Program-made: the position numbers and the translations under genes | Notes under the pieces: model-generated | The model's input: the letters and a program-made list of their open reading frames with translations, nothing else | The model's database searches: none | Told to the model about the DNA's origin: nothing | DNA from: Granulicella sp. L56 | Lineage (GTDB): Bacteria; Acidobacteriota; Terriglobia; Terriglobales; Acidobacteriaceae | Length of the DNA: 64,000 nt | Assembly: GCF_009765835.1 (NCBI RefSeq) | Contig: NZ_LMUS01000001.1 | Span: 682,001-746,000 of the forward strand | Direction: 5' to 3' | Shown: piece by piece, positions 27,791 to 34,217 of the stretch | Layout: every line of letters begins with the position of its first letter | How positions within the stretch are numbered: position 1 is the stretch's first letter

Positions 27791-28213
27791 TTAGATGAAA
27801 CCGGGATCTATACCACCTGCATAGTCGAAGGAGTTATTGCTCGTCTCTTCGACATGCACCCGCTCCAAATGGGCAGCAGGAAAACTACGAAAAATACGGT
27901 AAACCTCAATACTTAGATTCTCTGTCGTCGAAACCGATTCGCGAAAGCAATCCAGCGTGTTCAAATTCGCGTGGTCAAAACAATCCAGCAGATTTGTTTG
28001 TGCAAACGCATCCAGCTCACCAAGATTGCAAACCATGCCCGTCGCCGGATCGACCTCTCCGCTCACCGTCACCTGCACGGTGTAGTTATGCCCGTGCCCA
28101 TGCGGATTGTTGCACTTGCCAAAAACAGCCCGGTTCCCTTCTGCGTCATACGCATCGCTGTTCAAACGATGCGAGGCCGGAAAATGATAGCGTCGTGAAA
28201 GATAGGCCTTCAT
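27791..28213 (-). CDS. 6-pyruvoyl-tetrahydropterin synthase / QueD-family protein, paralogue 1 (140 aa)
   Basis: The zinc site is H15 (FPASHRL) with H40 and H42 (NPHGHGHNY). The catalytic set is C34 (GKCNN), D80-H81 (CFDHANL) and E123 (VHVEETSNN). The sequence around DPATGMVCNL and VSTTENLSIEVYR is close to the animal PTPS pattern, where the family makes 6-pyruvoyl-tetrahydropterin; bacterial members are often QueD, making 6-carboxy-tetrahydropterin. It overlaps the next paralogue by 4 bases and precedes folE by 15. Queuosine genes queC/queE are not visible here, so a tetrahydropterin-cofactor role is as likely as queuosine. Confidence 0.85.
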   Translation of the reverse strand: MKAYLSRRYHFPASHRLNSDAYDAEGNRAVFGKCNNPHGHGHNYTVQVTVSGEVDPATGMVCNLGELDAFAQTNLLDCFDHANLNTLDCFRESVSTTENLSIEVYRIFRSFPAAHLERVHVEETSNNSFDYAGGIDPGFI

Positions 28214-28620
28214 CGCTCACCATAAAAGTCGGCAAAGAGATCGGGCATCTCATACACCCGAACCCGGTGCAGCTTCGCATTCGGAATCTTGCCTTCGAGC
28301 CGCTGCCAGATTGCAATCGCGATGTTCTCTGTCGTCGGAATCTTCTTCGCAAACTCCGGCACTTCCAGATTGAGGTGCCGATGGTCATACACGCTGACGA
28401 CCTCGCGCTCCAGAATATCTTTCAACTGCTTAAGATCGACCACAAACCCCGATACCGGATCGACCTCACCGGCCACAGTAACCTCAAGCGTGTAATTATG
28501 CCCATGACCGTTACGATTCGAGCACTTGCCGAAGACCCGCTGGTTCTCCTCAGCAGACCACGCATCATTCCAATAAAAATGTGCGGAAGAAAACTCGGCT
28601 TTGCGTGTCAATAAGATCAT
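28210..28620 (-). CDS. 6-pyruvoyl-tetrahydropterin synthase / QueD-family protein, paralogue 2 (136 aa)
   Basis: The start is placed at ATG 28620, preceded by GGAAAG, which aligns the N-terminus with the family (MILLTRKAEFSSAHFY); an in-frame extension to 28665 is possible. Zinc ligands are H14, H39 and H41 (NRNGHGHNY); the catalytic set C33, D79-H80 (VYDHRHL) and E124 (RVYEMPD) is complete. It diverges clearly from the adjacent paralogue, so this is not a recent tandem duplicate. Both are probably active on the FolE product. Having two complete copies side by side with folE is unusual and suggests two different products or a mixed assembly. Confidence 0.85.
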   Translation of the reverse strand: MILLTRKAEFSSAHFYWNDAWSAEENQRVFGKCSNRNGHGHNYTLEVTVAGEVDPVSGFVVDLKQLKDILEREVVSVYDHRHLNLEVPEFAKKIPTTENIAIAIWQRLEGKIPNAKLHRVRVYEMPDLFADFYGER

Positions 28621-28713
28621 CGTTGTTCTTTCCATTAGACGCTCCGCGCAGCCACGCGGATACAAACCTCAATCATATCCGCAGCAAACTGAAAACACCT
28701 GCTACCAAAACTT

Positions 28714-28853
28714 ACGTCATCTCGACCAAAGCCCCTCTACTTCTACGTCATCTCGACCGAAGCGCAGCGCAGTGGAGAGGCCCCTGTATCAGCCTTTGCC
28801 GTTGCCTGTTTTAAATCCGTGTCATCGGTGCAAATCGGTGTTAAGCCTTCACC
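28714..28853 (+). repeat. Dispersed repeat family 1, copy 3 (forward, with a truncated extra arm)
   Basis: A partial arm TACGTCATCTCGACCAAAGC (from 28714) precedes a full copy from 28745 with core GTGGAGAGGCCCCTGTAT, a TTGCCGTTGCCTGTT tail and the GTGTCATCGGTGCAAATCGG extension. It occupies the gap after the glycosyltransferase stop. Confidence 0.85.
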
Positions 28854-28868
28854 ATACCAGCCACAAAC

Positions 28869-29927
28869 CTACCCGCCGCCATACCTCCGACCCTTCCAAA
28901 CAACCGACTTCTTCACCCGATGGTCTACCACACTCCTTACCAGCAGATACACAAACAGTGGAACCCCAAGGATCGAGATCACCACATCAGATGCAGGAAA
29001 GTTCGACCGCGCCACCCGCGAATAAAACCGCCAAAGCGTTCGCAGCCAGATCACCCAGATCACGCCCCGCTGCCACGGCTGCAACCAGTACATCCCCACC
29101 GCCAGCCCCGGCAGGCCAAAGAAGAGCAGCACATCCAGCACCCGCCACGCTGCCAGATAGATCGGCCGCGGAAACAGCAGCGCAAGGTTCTTCGTCCACC
29201 CCTCCACCATCTCCGCCGTGCTGCGATACATCCGCGTAGCCAGCGCATCCGGCGCATAGCGAAATCGTATCGTCCGCTCCCCGCTCTTAATATTGCGTGC
29301 CAGCGCTACATCTTCAAGCACCGTCCCTCCCAGCGCGCGATGACCGCCCACCAGAAAATAAGCATCCCGCTCGACCATCAAAAACTGCCCATTCGCCGCA
29401 GCCAGGCTCGTCTCGGGATCGTTGACCTGCTTCATCGGATAGACACTCGCCAGCTCCGAAAACACCAGCGGCATCACCGCTCGCTGCCAGAAGCCGGTCA
29501 CAATCTGCCGCGGCGAATACGACAGCAGAGCTGCCTCATACTTCTCCATCTCAAACAGCGCCCGCGAAAGATCGCCCTGCTCATGCAGCGTGTCTGCATC
29601 GGTAAACAGCAGCTGCCTTCCCCGAGCCCTCTGCGCGCCGGCCCAACACGCATTCGACTTCCCCGAAAGCGCACCGGCCCCACTCAAATCCAGCAGCGGA
29701 GCATCAATCACCACCACGCCCTCATACCCCTCCGCAACCGCTCGCGTGCTATCGGCGGAGTCATCGTTGACAACAATCAACTCCCACTGCGTCCCCAGCG
29801 CGAACCCCGGCTCCGACTGCCGCACCAGCGACGCCAGACACGCCCCCAGCACACTCTCTTCATTGCGCGCAGGAACAATCACCGACAGCAAAGGTTCCAA
29901 CTCAGGGATAAGCTCGTTAGGGTTCAC
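28869..29927 (-). CDS. Membrane-associated family 2 glycosyltransferase (352 aa)
   Basis: The GT-A domain begins LLSVIVPARNEESVLGACLASL (about 13-34), with VVNDDSADST and the metal-binding FTDADT near residue 108; the acceptor/base region GGTVLEDVALA is near residue 200. Three hydrophobic segments follow in the last 120 residues (VLDVLLFFGLPGLAVGMYWL, VIWVIWLRTLWRF, VISILGVPLFVYLLV), so it is anchored at the cytoplasmic face. The overall layout resembles HpnB-like hopanoid-locus glycosyltransferases, but no hopanoid genes are nearby. The start is a GTG with no ribosome site; a TATAAT box ends 8 bases upstream, so the mRNA may be leaderless. Confidence 0.8.
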   Translation of the reverse strand: MNPNELIPELEPLLSVIVPARNEESVLGACLASLVRQSEPGFALGTQWELIVVNDDSADSTRAVAEGYEGVVVIDAPLLDLSGAGALSGKSNACWAGAQRARGRQLLFTDADTLHEQGDLSRALFEMEKYEAALLSYSPRQIVTGFWQRAVMPLVFSELASVYPMKQVNDPETSLAAANGQFLMVERDAYFLVGGHRALGGTVLEDVALARNIKSGERTIRFRYAPDALATRMYRSTAEMVEGWTKNLALLFPRPIYLAAWRVLDVLLFFGLPGLAVGMYWLQPWQRGVIWVIWLRTLWRFYSRVARSNFPASDVVISILGVPLFVYLLVRSVVDHRVKKSVVWKGRRYGGG

Positions 29928-29935
29928 GACTTTGT

Positions 29936-29941
29936 ATTATA
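29936..29941 (-). promoter_or_regulatory. Putative -10 box of a leaderless glycosyltransferase transcript
   Basis: On the minus strand TATAAT (29941-29936) ends 8 bases before the GTG at 29927, so transcription would begin at or just before the start codon. No good -35 is seen. Confidence 0.35.
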
Positions 29942-29957
29942 GGAAGCGGAGCGTAAT

Positions 29958-30440
29958 GTGCGTAAAGTCTGGGCAGGCGTAGTCCTTGGAATGTTGCTGG
30001 TCGCCGGATGCGACCGCGGAAGTCATCCCCATCAGGTCGGCACTCCCGCGCCCGAGTTTACCGTCAGCGACGGCGTCCAGACCGTCACCCTCAACAAGTA
30101 CCGTGGCCACACCGTCATCCTCAACCTGTGGGCCACCTGGTGCCCTCCCTGCCTCGACGAGCTGCCCAGCCTCATCCGACTTCATCAACAGATGCCCGAC
30201 ATCATCATCATCGCCATCAGCCAGGATGAAGACGACACCGTCTACCGCCGCTTCCTCGTCCAGCACCACATCGACTTCCTCACCGTCCGCGACCCCACCA
30301 CCCGCATCAACCACCTCTACGGCACGCTCCAGATCCCCGAAAGCTACGTCATCGACAAGAACGGCATGGTGCGCAGAAAATTCGTCTCCGCGCAGGACTG
30401 GACCAGCCCCGAGATCATGGGCTACCTGAAAAAGCTCTAA
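29958..30440 (+). CDS. TlpA/ResA-like thiol-disulfide lipoprotein (160 aa)
   Basis: A GTG start at 29958 follows AGGAAGCGGAG. The signal peptide ends in a lipobox LVAGC with Cys18 as the lipidated residue. A thioredoxin fold follows with the active site WCPPC near residues 61-65 (NLWATWCPPCLDELP) and the cis-Pro region PESYVIDKNG. The protein would be tethered to a membrane facing the periplasm and reduce or exchange disulfides, as TlpA/ResA do in cytochrome maturation. It diverges from the glycosyltransferase gene; the partner is unknown. Confidence 0.88.
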   Translation: MRKVWAGVVLGMLLVAGCDRGSHPHQVGTPAPEFTVSDGVQTVTLNKYRGHTVILNLWATWCPPCLDELPSLIRLHQQMPDIIIIAISQDEDDTVYRRFLVQHHIDFLTVRDPTTRINHLYGTLQIPESYVIDKNGMVRRKFVSAQDWTSPEIMGYLKKL

Positions 30441-30480
30441 CAGCGTCCACTCATATCTCGCTCCATCCAAAGGCAAGTCT

Positions 30481-30640
30481 TCTCGATATTTCGCCGTTGC
30501 TTTTGCCGTTGCTTTTGCCGTTGCTTTTGCCGTTGCTTTTGCCGTTGCTTTTGCCGTTGCTTTTGCCGTTGCACTTGCCGTTGCACTTGCCGTTGCACTT
30601 GCCGTTGCCGTTGCATTTTGCCGTTGCCCTTGCATCTAGG
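30481..30640 (+). repeat. 12-bp tandem repeat array (six GCCGTTGCTTTT plus three GCCGTTGCACTT units)
   Basis: Six perfect units GCCGTTGCTTTT run from 30493 to 30564, followed by three units GCCGTTGCACTT from 30565 to 30600 and degenerate units to about 30632. The start TATTTCGCCGTTGC is the same as the tail of repeat family 1, so the array probably grew from a family 1 remnant. Copy number is likely to vary between strains. Confidence 0.9.
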
Positions 30641-30713
30641 TACGCCAAGGCTTCAGCCTTGGCTTCTCATTCGGCCAACAGCAAGGGGCTTTAGCCCCTG
30701 GGGCATGCCTCCC
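30641..30713 (+). repeat. Dispersed two-hairpin element, family 3, copy 1 (forward)
   Basis: GCCAAGGCTTCAGCCTTGGC is a palindromic stem-loop (30644-30663), followed by AGGGGCTTTAGCCCCT (30684-30699) and GGGGCATGCCTCCC. The same element occurs in reverse orientation at 45591-45664. Confidence 0.8.
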
Positions 30714-30768
30714 TACACCTCAGTAATTCGGCGAGAGGAGGCAATCAACCACATCGCGCCCGGCCAGC

Positions 30769-31365
30769 CTATCGCTCCGGCAAAAAGTATTCGCGAATAT
30801 CAACACTCCGCATCCCCGCCCTGCGAGCGCCCTCCAGCCCCTCATCGGTATCTTCAAACACGATGCAATCCGCAGCCGCAACTCCCATCCGCCGCGCAGC
30901 CTCCAAAAACACATCCGGCTCAGGCTTTCCCCGCTCCACATCCTCGGATGTCACGACATAGTCGAACAACGGCAGCAGCTTCGTCACCGTCAGGCTGGCT
31001 TCGACATTCTCCCTGCGCCCATTCGAGGCAACAGCCATCGGCACCCGTCCATGCCATTCACGCGCGACCTCCGCAATTACCGTGACCTCCTGCAACCCCT
31101 GCAACTCCGCCTGAAACGCCGCTTTATGCCGTGCAAGGATGTCCTCGCGCGGCACCGTTCTGCCAAGTAGCGCCTCATAATCGTCCATCAGCGCATCCGG
31201 CGTAAGGCCGCCCCTCGGGTAATACCACTCCTTCGCCACCGTCAAACCATACGCATCCAGCCCTACCTGCAGCGCCGCTAAATGTGCCGGAGACGTATCC
31301 ACCAGCGTCCCATCGCAATCGAAGATCAGACCCGCAAACGTGCCCTCAACCAAAGAAATCCCCAT
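30769..31365 (-). CDS. HAD-superfamily phosphatase, YqaB/beta-phosphoglucomutase-like (198 aa)
   Basis: HAD motif I DCDGTLVDTS (about 16-25) has both catalytic Asp residues; motif II is VASNGRRENV near 114-123. The conserved Lys is in VERGKPEPDVFLEAARRMGV near 144-163 and motif III is VFEDTDEGLEGARRAGM near 169-185. The small helical cap after motif I is of the beta-phosphoglucomutase type, found in YqaB-like fructose-1-phosphate phosphatases. It should act on a small phosphosugar in the cytoplasm; the substrate cannot be read from the sequence. It diverges from the next small gene, with about 45 bases between starts. Confidence 0.85.
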   Translation of the reverse strand: MGISLVEGTFAGLIFDCDGTLVDTSPAHLAALQVGLDAYGLTVAKEWYYPRGGLTPDALMDDYEALLGRTVPREDILARHKAAFQAELQGLQEVTVIAEVAREWHGRVPMAVASNGRRENVEASLTVTKLLPLFDYVVTSEDVERGKPEPDVFLEAARRMGVAAADCIVFEDTDEGLEGARRAGMRSVDIREYFLPER

Positions 31366-31409
31366 ATCTTCAATTCTACTTACGCCCCCGCCGCTGCTAT
31401 CATCGATGC

Positions 31410-31673
31410 ATGACCCAGCTTGACGTCCTGTACCGCTACGGAGCGCCGCCCACCGAGGCCGCCACCCTTGCCATCGCTAAAATCCGCGAAGTCTACGGAG
31501 TCCGCCGCATCGAACTCCGCGAAGCAGAAAAGACCGTCCGCATCGAGTACGACGCCACCCGCCTCACCGAGCCGGTCATTCACCAGCTCCTGCGCCGCGC
31601 CGGCCTCGAAATCGTAGAAACCATGCCCATGTTCGCGCCTCCGCTTCCCGAGCCCGAACCGGCAGCAGCATAG
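31410..31673 (+). CDS. Conserved-looking hypothetical protein (87 aa)
   Basis: The start is placed at ATG 31410 (MTQLDVLYRYG); the frame is open further upstream but that part would overlap the HAD gene. The protein has a beta-alpha-beta-beta-alpha-beta look (LDVLYRYG, TEAATLAIAKIREVYGVRRIELR, KTVRIEYDA, TEPVIHQLLRRAGLEIV), which recalls ferredoxin-like heavy-metal-associated domains. It lacks their CxxC, so it may be a regulatory or degenerate relative. The tail is Pro/Glu-rich. It stands alone just before a tRNA gene. Function unknown. Confidence 0.65.
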   Translation: MTQLDVLYRYGAPPTEAATLAIAKIREVYGVRRIELREAEKTVRIEYDATRLTEPVIHQLLRRAGLEIVETMPMFAPPLPEPEPAAA

Positions 31674-31682
31674 CCTTTACAC

Positions 31683-31759
31683 GCGCCCGTAGCTCATCTG
31701 GATAGAGCATTTGGCTTCGAACCAAAGGGTAGGGAGTTCGAATCTCTCCGGGCGCACCA
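31683..31759 (+). tRNA. tRNA-Arg (anticodon TCG)
   Basis: 77 bases including encoded CCA. The acceptor stem GCGCCCG pairs with CGGGCGC; the anticodon stem TTTGG/CCAAA encloses loop CTTCGAA with anticodon TCG; the T-arm has GTTCGAATC. It reads CGA codons. Downstream lies a short accessory segment that ends at another tRNA-Arg (34118). Confidence 0.95.
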
Positions 31760-31913
31760 AGTAAATTAGCAACCTAGATACGAAGTGGGGCGGGTCGCAG
31801 ATAGCGATACCGCCCAATTTATCGTTCAAATACCGCCTACTTGATTCGTGATTCACTCGATCTGTGAGTTCCGCGGCATTAGAGAAGCGTAGCCGCCTCG
31901 ACCTTATTGACGC

Positions 31914-31927
31914 GCGTAACGATACGC
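31914..31927. promoter_or_regulatory. Possible operator upstream of higBA
   Basis: The dyad GCGTA-ACGA-TACGC lies 15 bases before the preferred higB start, followed by a partial repeat CGATACG. HigA antitoxins usually repress their own operon through such dyads. Confidence 0.4.
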
Positions 31928-31941
31928 GATACGCTGTTTGG

Positions 31942-32220
31942 GTGATCAGGTCATTCAGGCACGTTGGCCTTGAGAAGTTCTACAAAACCGGCTTGAAGAA
32001 GGGCATCAATGCAGCCCACGCGAATAAGCTGAACATGCAATTGACCGCTCTGAATGTCGCTAAGGCCCCCGCAGATATGAATCTTCCGGGTTACGCACTC
32101 CATTCACTTCATCGTGAATTGCTGGGTCACTGGTCGATCAAGGTCAATGGTAATTGGAGATTGACCTTCAAATTCGAAGACGAAGATGTAATCCTCCTCG
32201 ATTATCAGGATTATCACTAA
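31942..32220 (+). CDS. higB: HigB-like toxin, RelE superfamily mRNA interferase (92 aa)
   Basis: The start is set at GTG 31942 because the protein then has the normal 92-residue HigB form (VIRSFRHVGLEKFYKTG to LLDYQDYH); GTG 31864 would add 26 residues unlike the family. The core motifs KLNMQLTALNVAKAPADMNLPGYALHSL and GHWSIKVNGNWRLTFKFE are typical of HigB toxins, which cleave mRNA on the ribosome. The antitoxin gene follows 35 bases later, the toxin-first order that characterises higBA. It lies 182 bases from a tRNA-Arg gene. Confidence 0.9.
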   Translation: MIRSFRHVGLEKFYKTGLKKGINAAHANKLNMQLTALNVAKAPADMNLPGYALHSLHRELLGHWSIKVNGNWRLTFKFEDEDVILLDYQDYH

Positions 32221-32255
32221 CCGCTGCCGGAAGTTTTTCCCCGGAAGGAGAGCAT

Positions 32256-32537
32256 ATGCATAACCCAGCACACCCAGGAAAGGTCCTCAAAGATGCACTC
32301 GAGGCCATCCCCATGACCGTAACCGAATTCGCCGCGCACATCGGTGTGGCGCGTGTCACCCTGTCCCGCGTACTCAATGAAAGGGCCGGTGTCTCGGCTG
32401 AGATGTCGATCAAGCTAAGTGAGGCGTTCGGGCAGGAGTCTCCAGACTTCTGGTTTCGCATGCAGAATGCCCATGATTTCTGGATCGCATCAAAGGGAAA
32501 ACGGAAGAAGATAAGTCCACTCAAGCTGGCGGCGTGA
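32256..32537 (+). CDS. higA: HigA-like antitoxin, XRE family (93 aa)
   Basis: The ATG at 32256 follows GGAAGGAG. The N-terminal HPGKVLKDALEAIPMTVTEFAAHIGVARVTLSRVLNERAGVSAEMSIKLSEAFG is the HigA helix-turn-helix pattern (recognition helix about 30-42). The WFRMQNAHDFWIA segment near 70-82 and a basic tail follow. It neutralises HigB and probably represses the pair through the dyad upstream. A strong terminator ends the operon about 100 bases later. Confidence 0.92.
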   Translation: MHNPAHPGKVLKDALEAIPMTVTEFAAHIGVARVTLSRVLNERAGVSAEMSIKLSEAFGQESPDFWFRMQNAHDFWIASKGKRKKISPLKLAA

Positions 32538-32633
32538 GCTTGAATACTTACCCCAAAAGTACAAATTCCGAACGGCCAAAGCGCTGGGAGGGAACTACAG
32601 CAACTACAGCGAATCATCAATATCAGCGCAAAG

Positions 32634-32660
32634 AAGCCCTCCGTTGTGGAGGGCTTTTGT
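32634..32660 (+). terminator. Rho-independent terminator after higBA
   Basis: AAGCCCTCC (32634-32642), loop GTTGT, GGAGGGCTT (32648-32656) then TTGT. A 9-bp perfect stem with a short T-run. Confidence 0.8.
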
Positions 32661-32759
32661 CATGGATTGGTGTTCAGCTTTTTATATTTGTTCCTGTGTT
32701 AGATACAATTTCAATGCGTCCCAACTACTGCCTATGCCATGATCGAGCGCCTGTTCGAC

Positions 32760-32815
32760 AAAGCCCCACACCGAATCCTTTGCATCGTCTGCATGGGATT
32801 CGATGTGGGGCTTTT
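32760..32815. terminator. Long bidirectional terminator beside the PEP-CTERM gene
   Basis: AAAGCCCCACACCGAATCC (32760-32778) pairs with GGATTCGATGTGGGGCTTT (32795-32813 region) with one G-T pair, flanked by T-runs on the + side. It lies 20 bases past the end of the PEP-CTERM gene, so it can terminate that gene on the minus strand. Confidence 0.75.
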
Positions 32816-32834
32816 TGCCTGTTCTTACTGACTA

Positions 32835-33476
32835 CTACGCCTGCAAATACTTGCGACGTGCAGCACCAGCCAATCCGAAGATGCCGGTACCAAGCAGTGC
32901 AAGCGTGGATGGCTCAGGCACTGGGCTGGGATCTCCTGTCGTCATAAACGATTGTCCGCCATCGCCCGCATTCAGATAGAACGAGCCGGAGTAATTGGCG
33001 CTCTGATAATTGGCCAGCATCTGCGTCTGCAGAGTCGTCATCTCACCGTTGAGCCCATACTGTCCGGGAGAACTGAGGTCCCAGATCAGCTCCTGAATGT
33101 CGGTATCCAATGCCGTATTGCCCGACGGGGTCGATCCGAACAGCGTGCCGTAATAGGCTTCCTGCTCCAGTGTGGTATTGCCGGCAACGGCCTGGACCGT
33201 CACGTTATAGGTGGCTGGAACTGTGATCTCGTGATTGAAGTCGTCGCAGAATGCCTCAAGCGATCCAAGAGGCGATCCGTTCTGGCTAAAGTTGGCCTGT
33301 GTAAGGCCAACATAGAAGGAACCGTTATTCTCTCCGGACGCGTATGGCTCGACAGTCATGGATACGGTTTGTCCGACGTACGGAGCAAGGTTGAGCGTAT
33401 CTGCGTGTGCAGACATGGAAGACAGCGTGAGCGTTGCAAGACAGATAGCTGGAAGCAAGTAAGCAATTTTCTTCAT
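32835..33476 (-). CDS. PEP-CTERM sorting-domain extracellular protein (213 aa)
   Basis: A signal peptide covers residues 1-25 (ending SMSAHA). The middle is a beta-rich, Asn/Gly/Ser-rich region of unknown fold with one Cys (FCDDFNHEI). The C-terminus is a textbook exosortase sorting signal: VPEPS at 186-190, a hydrophobic helix LALLGTGIFGLAGAA, then the basic ARRKYLQA. Exosortase (EpsH) recognises such tails and releases the protein to the surface or matrix; no exosortase gene is in this window. The ATG at 33476 has GGAG 11 bases upstream, and a sigma-54-type promoter lies about 50 bases upstream. Its function is unknown; surface or biofilm-matrix protein is likely. Confidence 0.88.
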   Translation of the reverse strand: MKKIAYLLPAICLATLTLSSMSAHADTLNLAPYVGQTVSMTVEPYASGENNGSFYVGLTQANFSQNGSPLGSLEAFCDDFNHEITVPATYNVTVQAVAGNTTLEQEAYYGTLFGSTPSGNTALDTDIQELIWDLSSPGQYGLNGEMTTLQTQMLANYQSANYSGSFYLNAGDGGQSFMTTGDPSPVPEPSTLALLGTGIFGLAGAARRKYLQA

Positions 33477-33803
33477 TGGTAGTAGTTCTCCTGGGCCTCA
33501 CATTTACAGACATCCTGCTACAAGCAAGTTGTTGGCCATTTCGTGGAGATCTCGGCATCTAAATATCAAAATGCTCTTTTTCCCAGATAAGGCATTGATT
33601 TCATGCCCTGCAAGATGCTTTTGAGTAAGCAACTTCGCCATAGGTGAGTAAATATTTGCACAAAATGCACGAAGATGAGCCCATTGGGGTAAGGAAGGTA
33701 ACAGAAGCTCAAAGCGCGCGAGATCAGGAAACTATAAAAATCATTCTGCTGTCGTATAAGCCTCTCAAAAGAGATTCCGCATCAGAACCAGAGGAGGATC
33801 TTT
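33477..33803. other. 327-bp intergenic region between the PEP-CTERM gene and the small secreted peptide gene
   Basis: AT-richer than its surroundings. It holds the sigma-54-like promoter of the PEP-CTERM gene (33523-33538) and the AGGAGG site of the peptide gene. It also has a small hairpin GGCAT-ATGCC near 33590. I see no convincing gene. Confidence 0.6.
33523..33538 (-). promoter_or_regulatory. Sigma-54 (-24/-12) promoter of the PEP-CTERM gene
   Basis: On the minus strand TGGCCAACAACTTGCT matches the RpoN pattern TGGC-N8-TTGCW exactly in spacing (GG and GC 10 bases apart), differing only in the optional AC after TGGC. The implied start near 33512 gives a leader of about 36 bases. PEP-CTERM genes are known in other bacteria to be driven by RpoN with PrsK/PrsR. 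Confidence 0.65.
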
Positions 33804-33932
33804 ATGAAGAAAGCTTTTTTGACAGGGTTCCTTTTACTGCTCACGAGCAGCGCCTTTCCTCAACATCGTCGTCCCCGTCCCTGCCGTGTATGGAAGACAC
33901 GACACCATCAACGCATTTGCGTGAAGAGATAA
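33804..33932 (+). CDS. Small secreted cationic peptide precursor (42 aa)
   Basis: A perfect AGGAGGATC ribosome site (33793-33801) precedes ATG 33804. The N-terminus MKKAFLTGFLLLLTSSAFPQ is a compact signal peptide with likely cleavage near residue 18-20. The remaining ~22 residues are strongly basic (12 or more Arg/Lys/His) with two Cys (27 and 39) and one Trp. A strong terminator begins 18 bases after the stop, so the gene stands as its own transcription unit. I do not recognise the family; a secreted cationic peptide (bacteriocin-like, signal, or binding peptide) is a guess. The ribosome site, signal peptide and terminator together make it likely to be real. Confidence 0.6.
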   Translation: MKKAFLTGFLLLLTSSAFPQHRRPRPCRVWKTRHHQRICVKR

Positions 33933-33950
33933 CCTCGCGATCATCACAAG

Positions 33951-33989
33951 AACAAAAGCCCGCACATTCAAACCGTGTGGGCTTTTGTT
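33951..33989. terminator. Strong bidirectional terminator after the small peptide gene
   Basis: AACAAAAGCCCGCAC (33951-33965) pairs with GTGTGGGCTTTTGTT (33975-33989) over 15 positions with one G-T pair and T-runs on the 3' side. Confidence 0.85.
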
Positions 33990-34117
33990 GATTTAGGCCG
34001 CTTGTGAGTTTCAATCTCCAGCTTCTCTATTTTGCCGTAGAGGCTTGCCTGCATTTACCCAGTTGCTCTAACCGCTAAATTCCGTTATTCTTTGAAAGTT
34101 GCATGCAAACGCAATGT

Positions 34118-34194
34118 GCGCCCGTAGCTCAGTTGGATAGAGCAACTGGCTACGAACCAGTAGGTCGGGCGTTCGAATCGCTCCGGGCGCACCA
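34118..34194 (+). tRNA. tRNA-Arg (anticodon ACG)
   Basis: 77 bases including encoded CCA. Acceptor GCGCCCG/CGGGCGC; anticodon stem ACTGG/CCAGT with loop CTACGAA (anticodon ACG, normally modified to ICG, reading CGU/CGC/CGA). Its acceptor and T-arm are almost identical to those of the tRNA-Arg at 31683. Confidence 0.95.
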
Positions 34195-34217
34195 TTCTCC
34201 CCTCTAAAAAAATCAGC

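Larger units (their letters stand above)
30441..30768. other. 328-bp non-coding interval with tandem and hairpin repeats
   Basis: It holds a 12-bp tandem array (30493-30600 plus degenerate flanks) and a two-hairpin element (30641-30713), described separately. Beyond these I see only about 50 bp leading to the HAD gene end, and no gene. Confidence 0.7.

Noticed and set aside
30481-30640. CRISPR array
   Set aside because: Units are 12 bp and directly adjacent, without spacers; this is a minisatellite.
30451-30648. Long Ala-Thr-Lys / Asn-Gly-Lys repeat proteins encoded across the 12-bp array on both strands
   Set aside because: They are simply the tandem repeat read in different frames; there is no ribosome site or conserved start, and the array has no codon-like behaviour.
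33644-33991. 115-codon frame overlapping the small secreted peptide
   Set aside because: It has no ribosome site, no signal or domain, and ends inside the terminator; the 42-residue frame is better supported.
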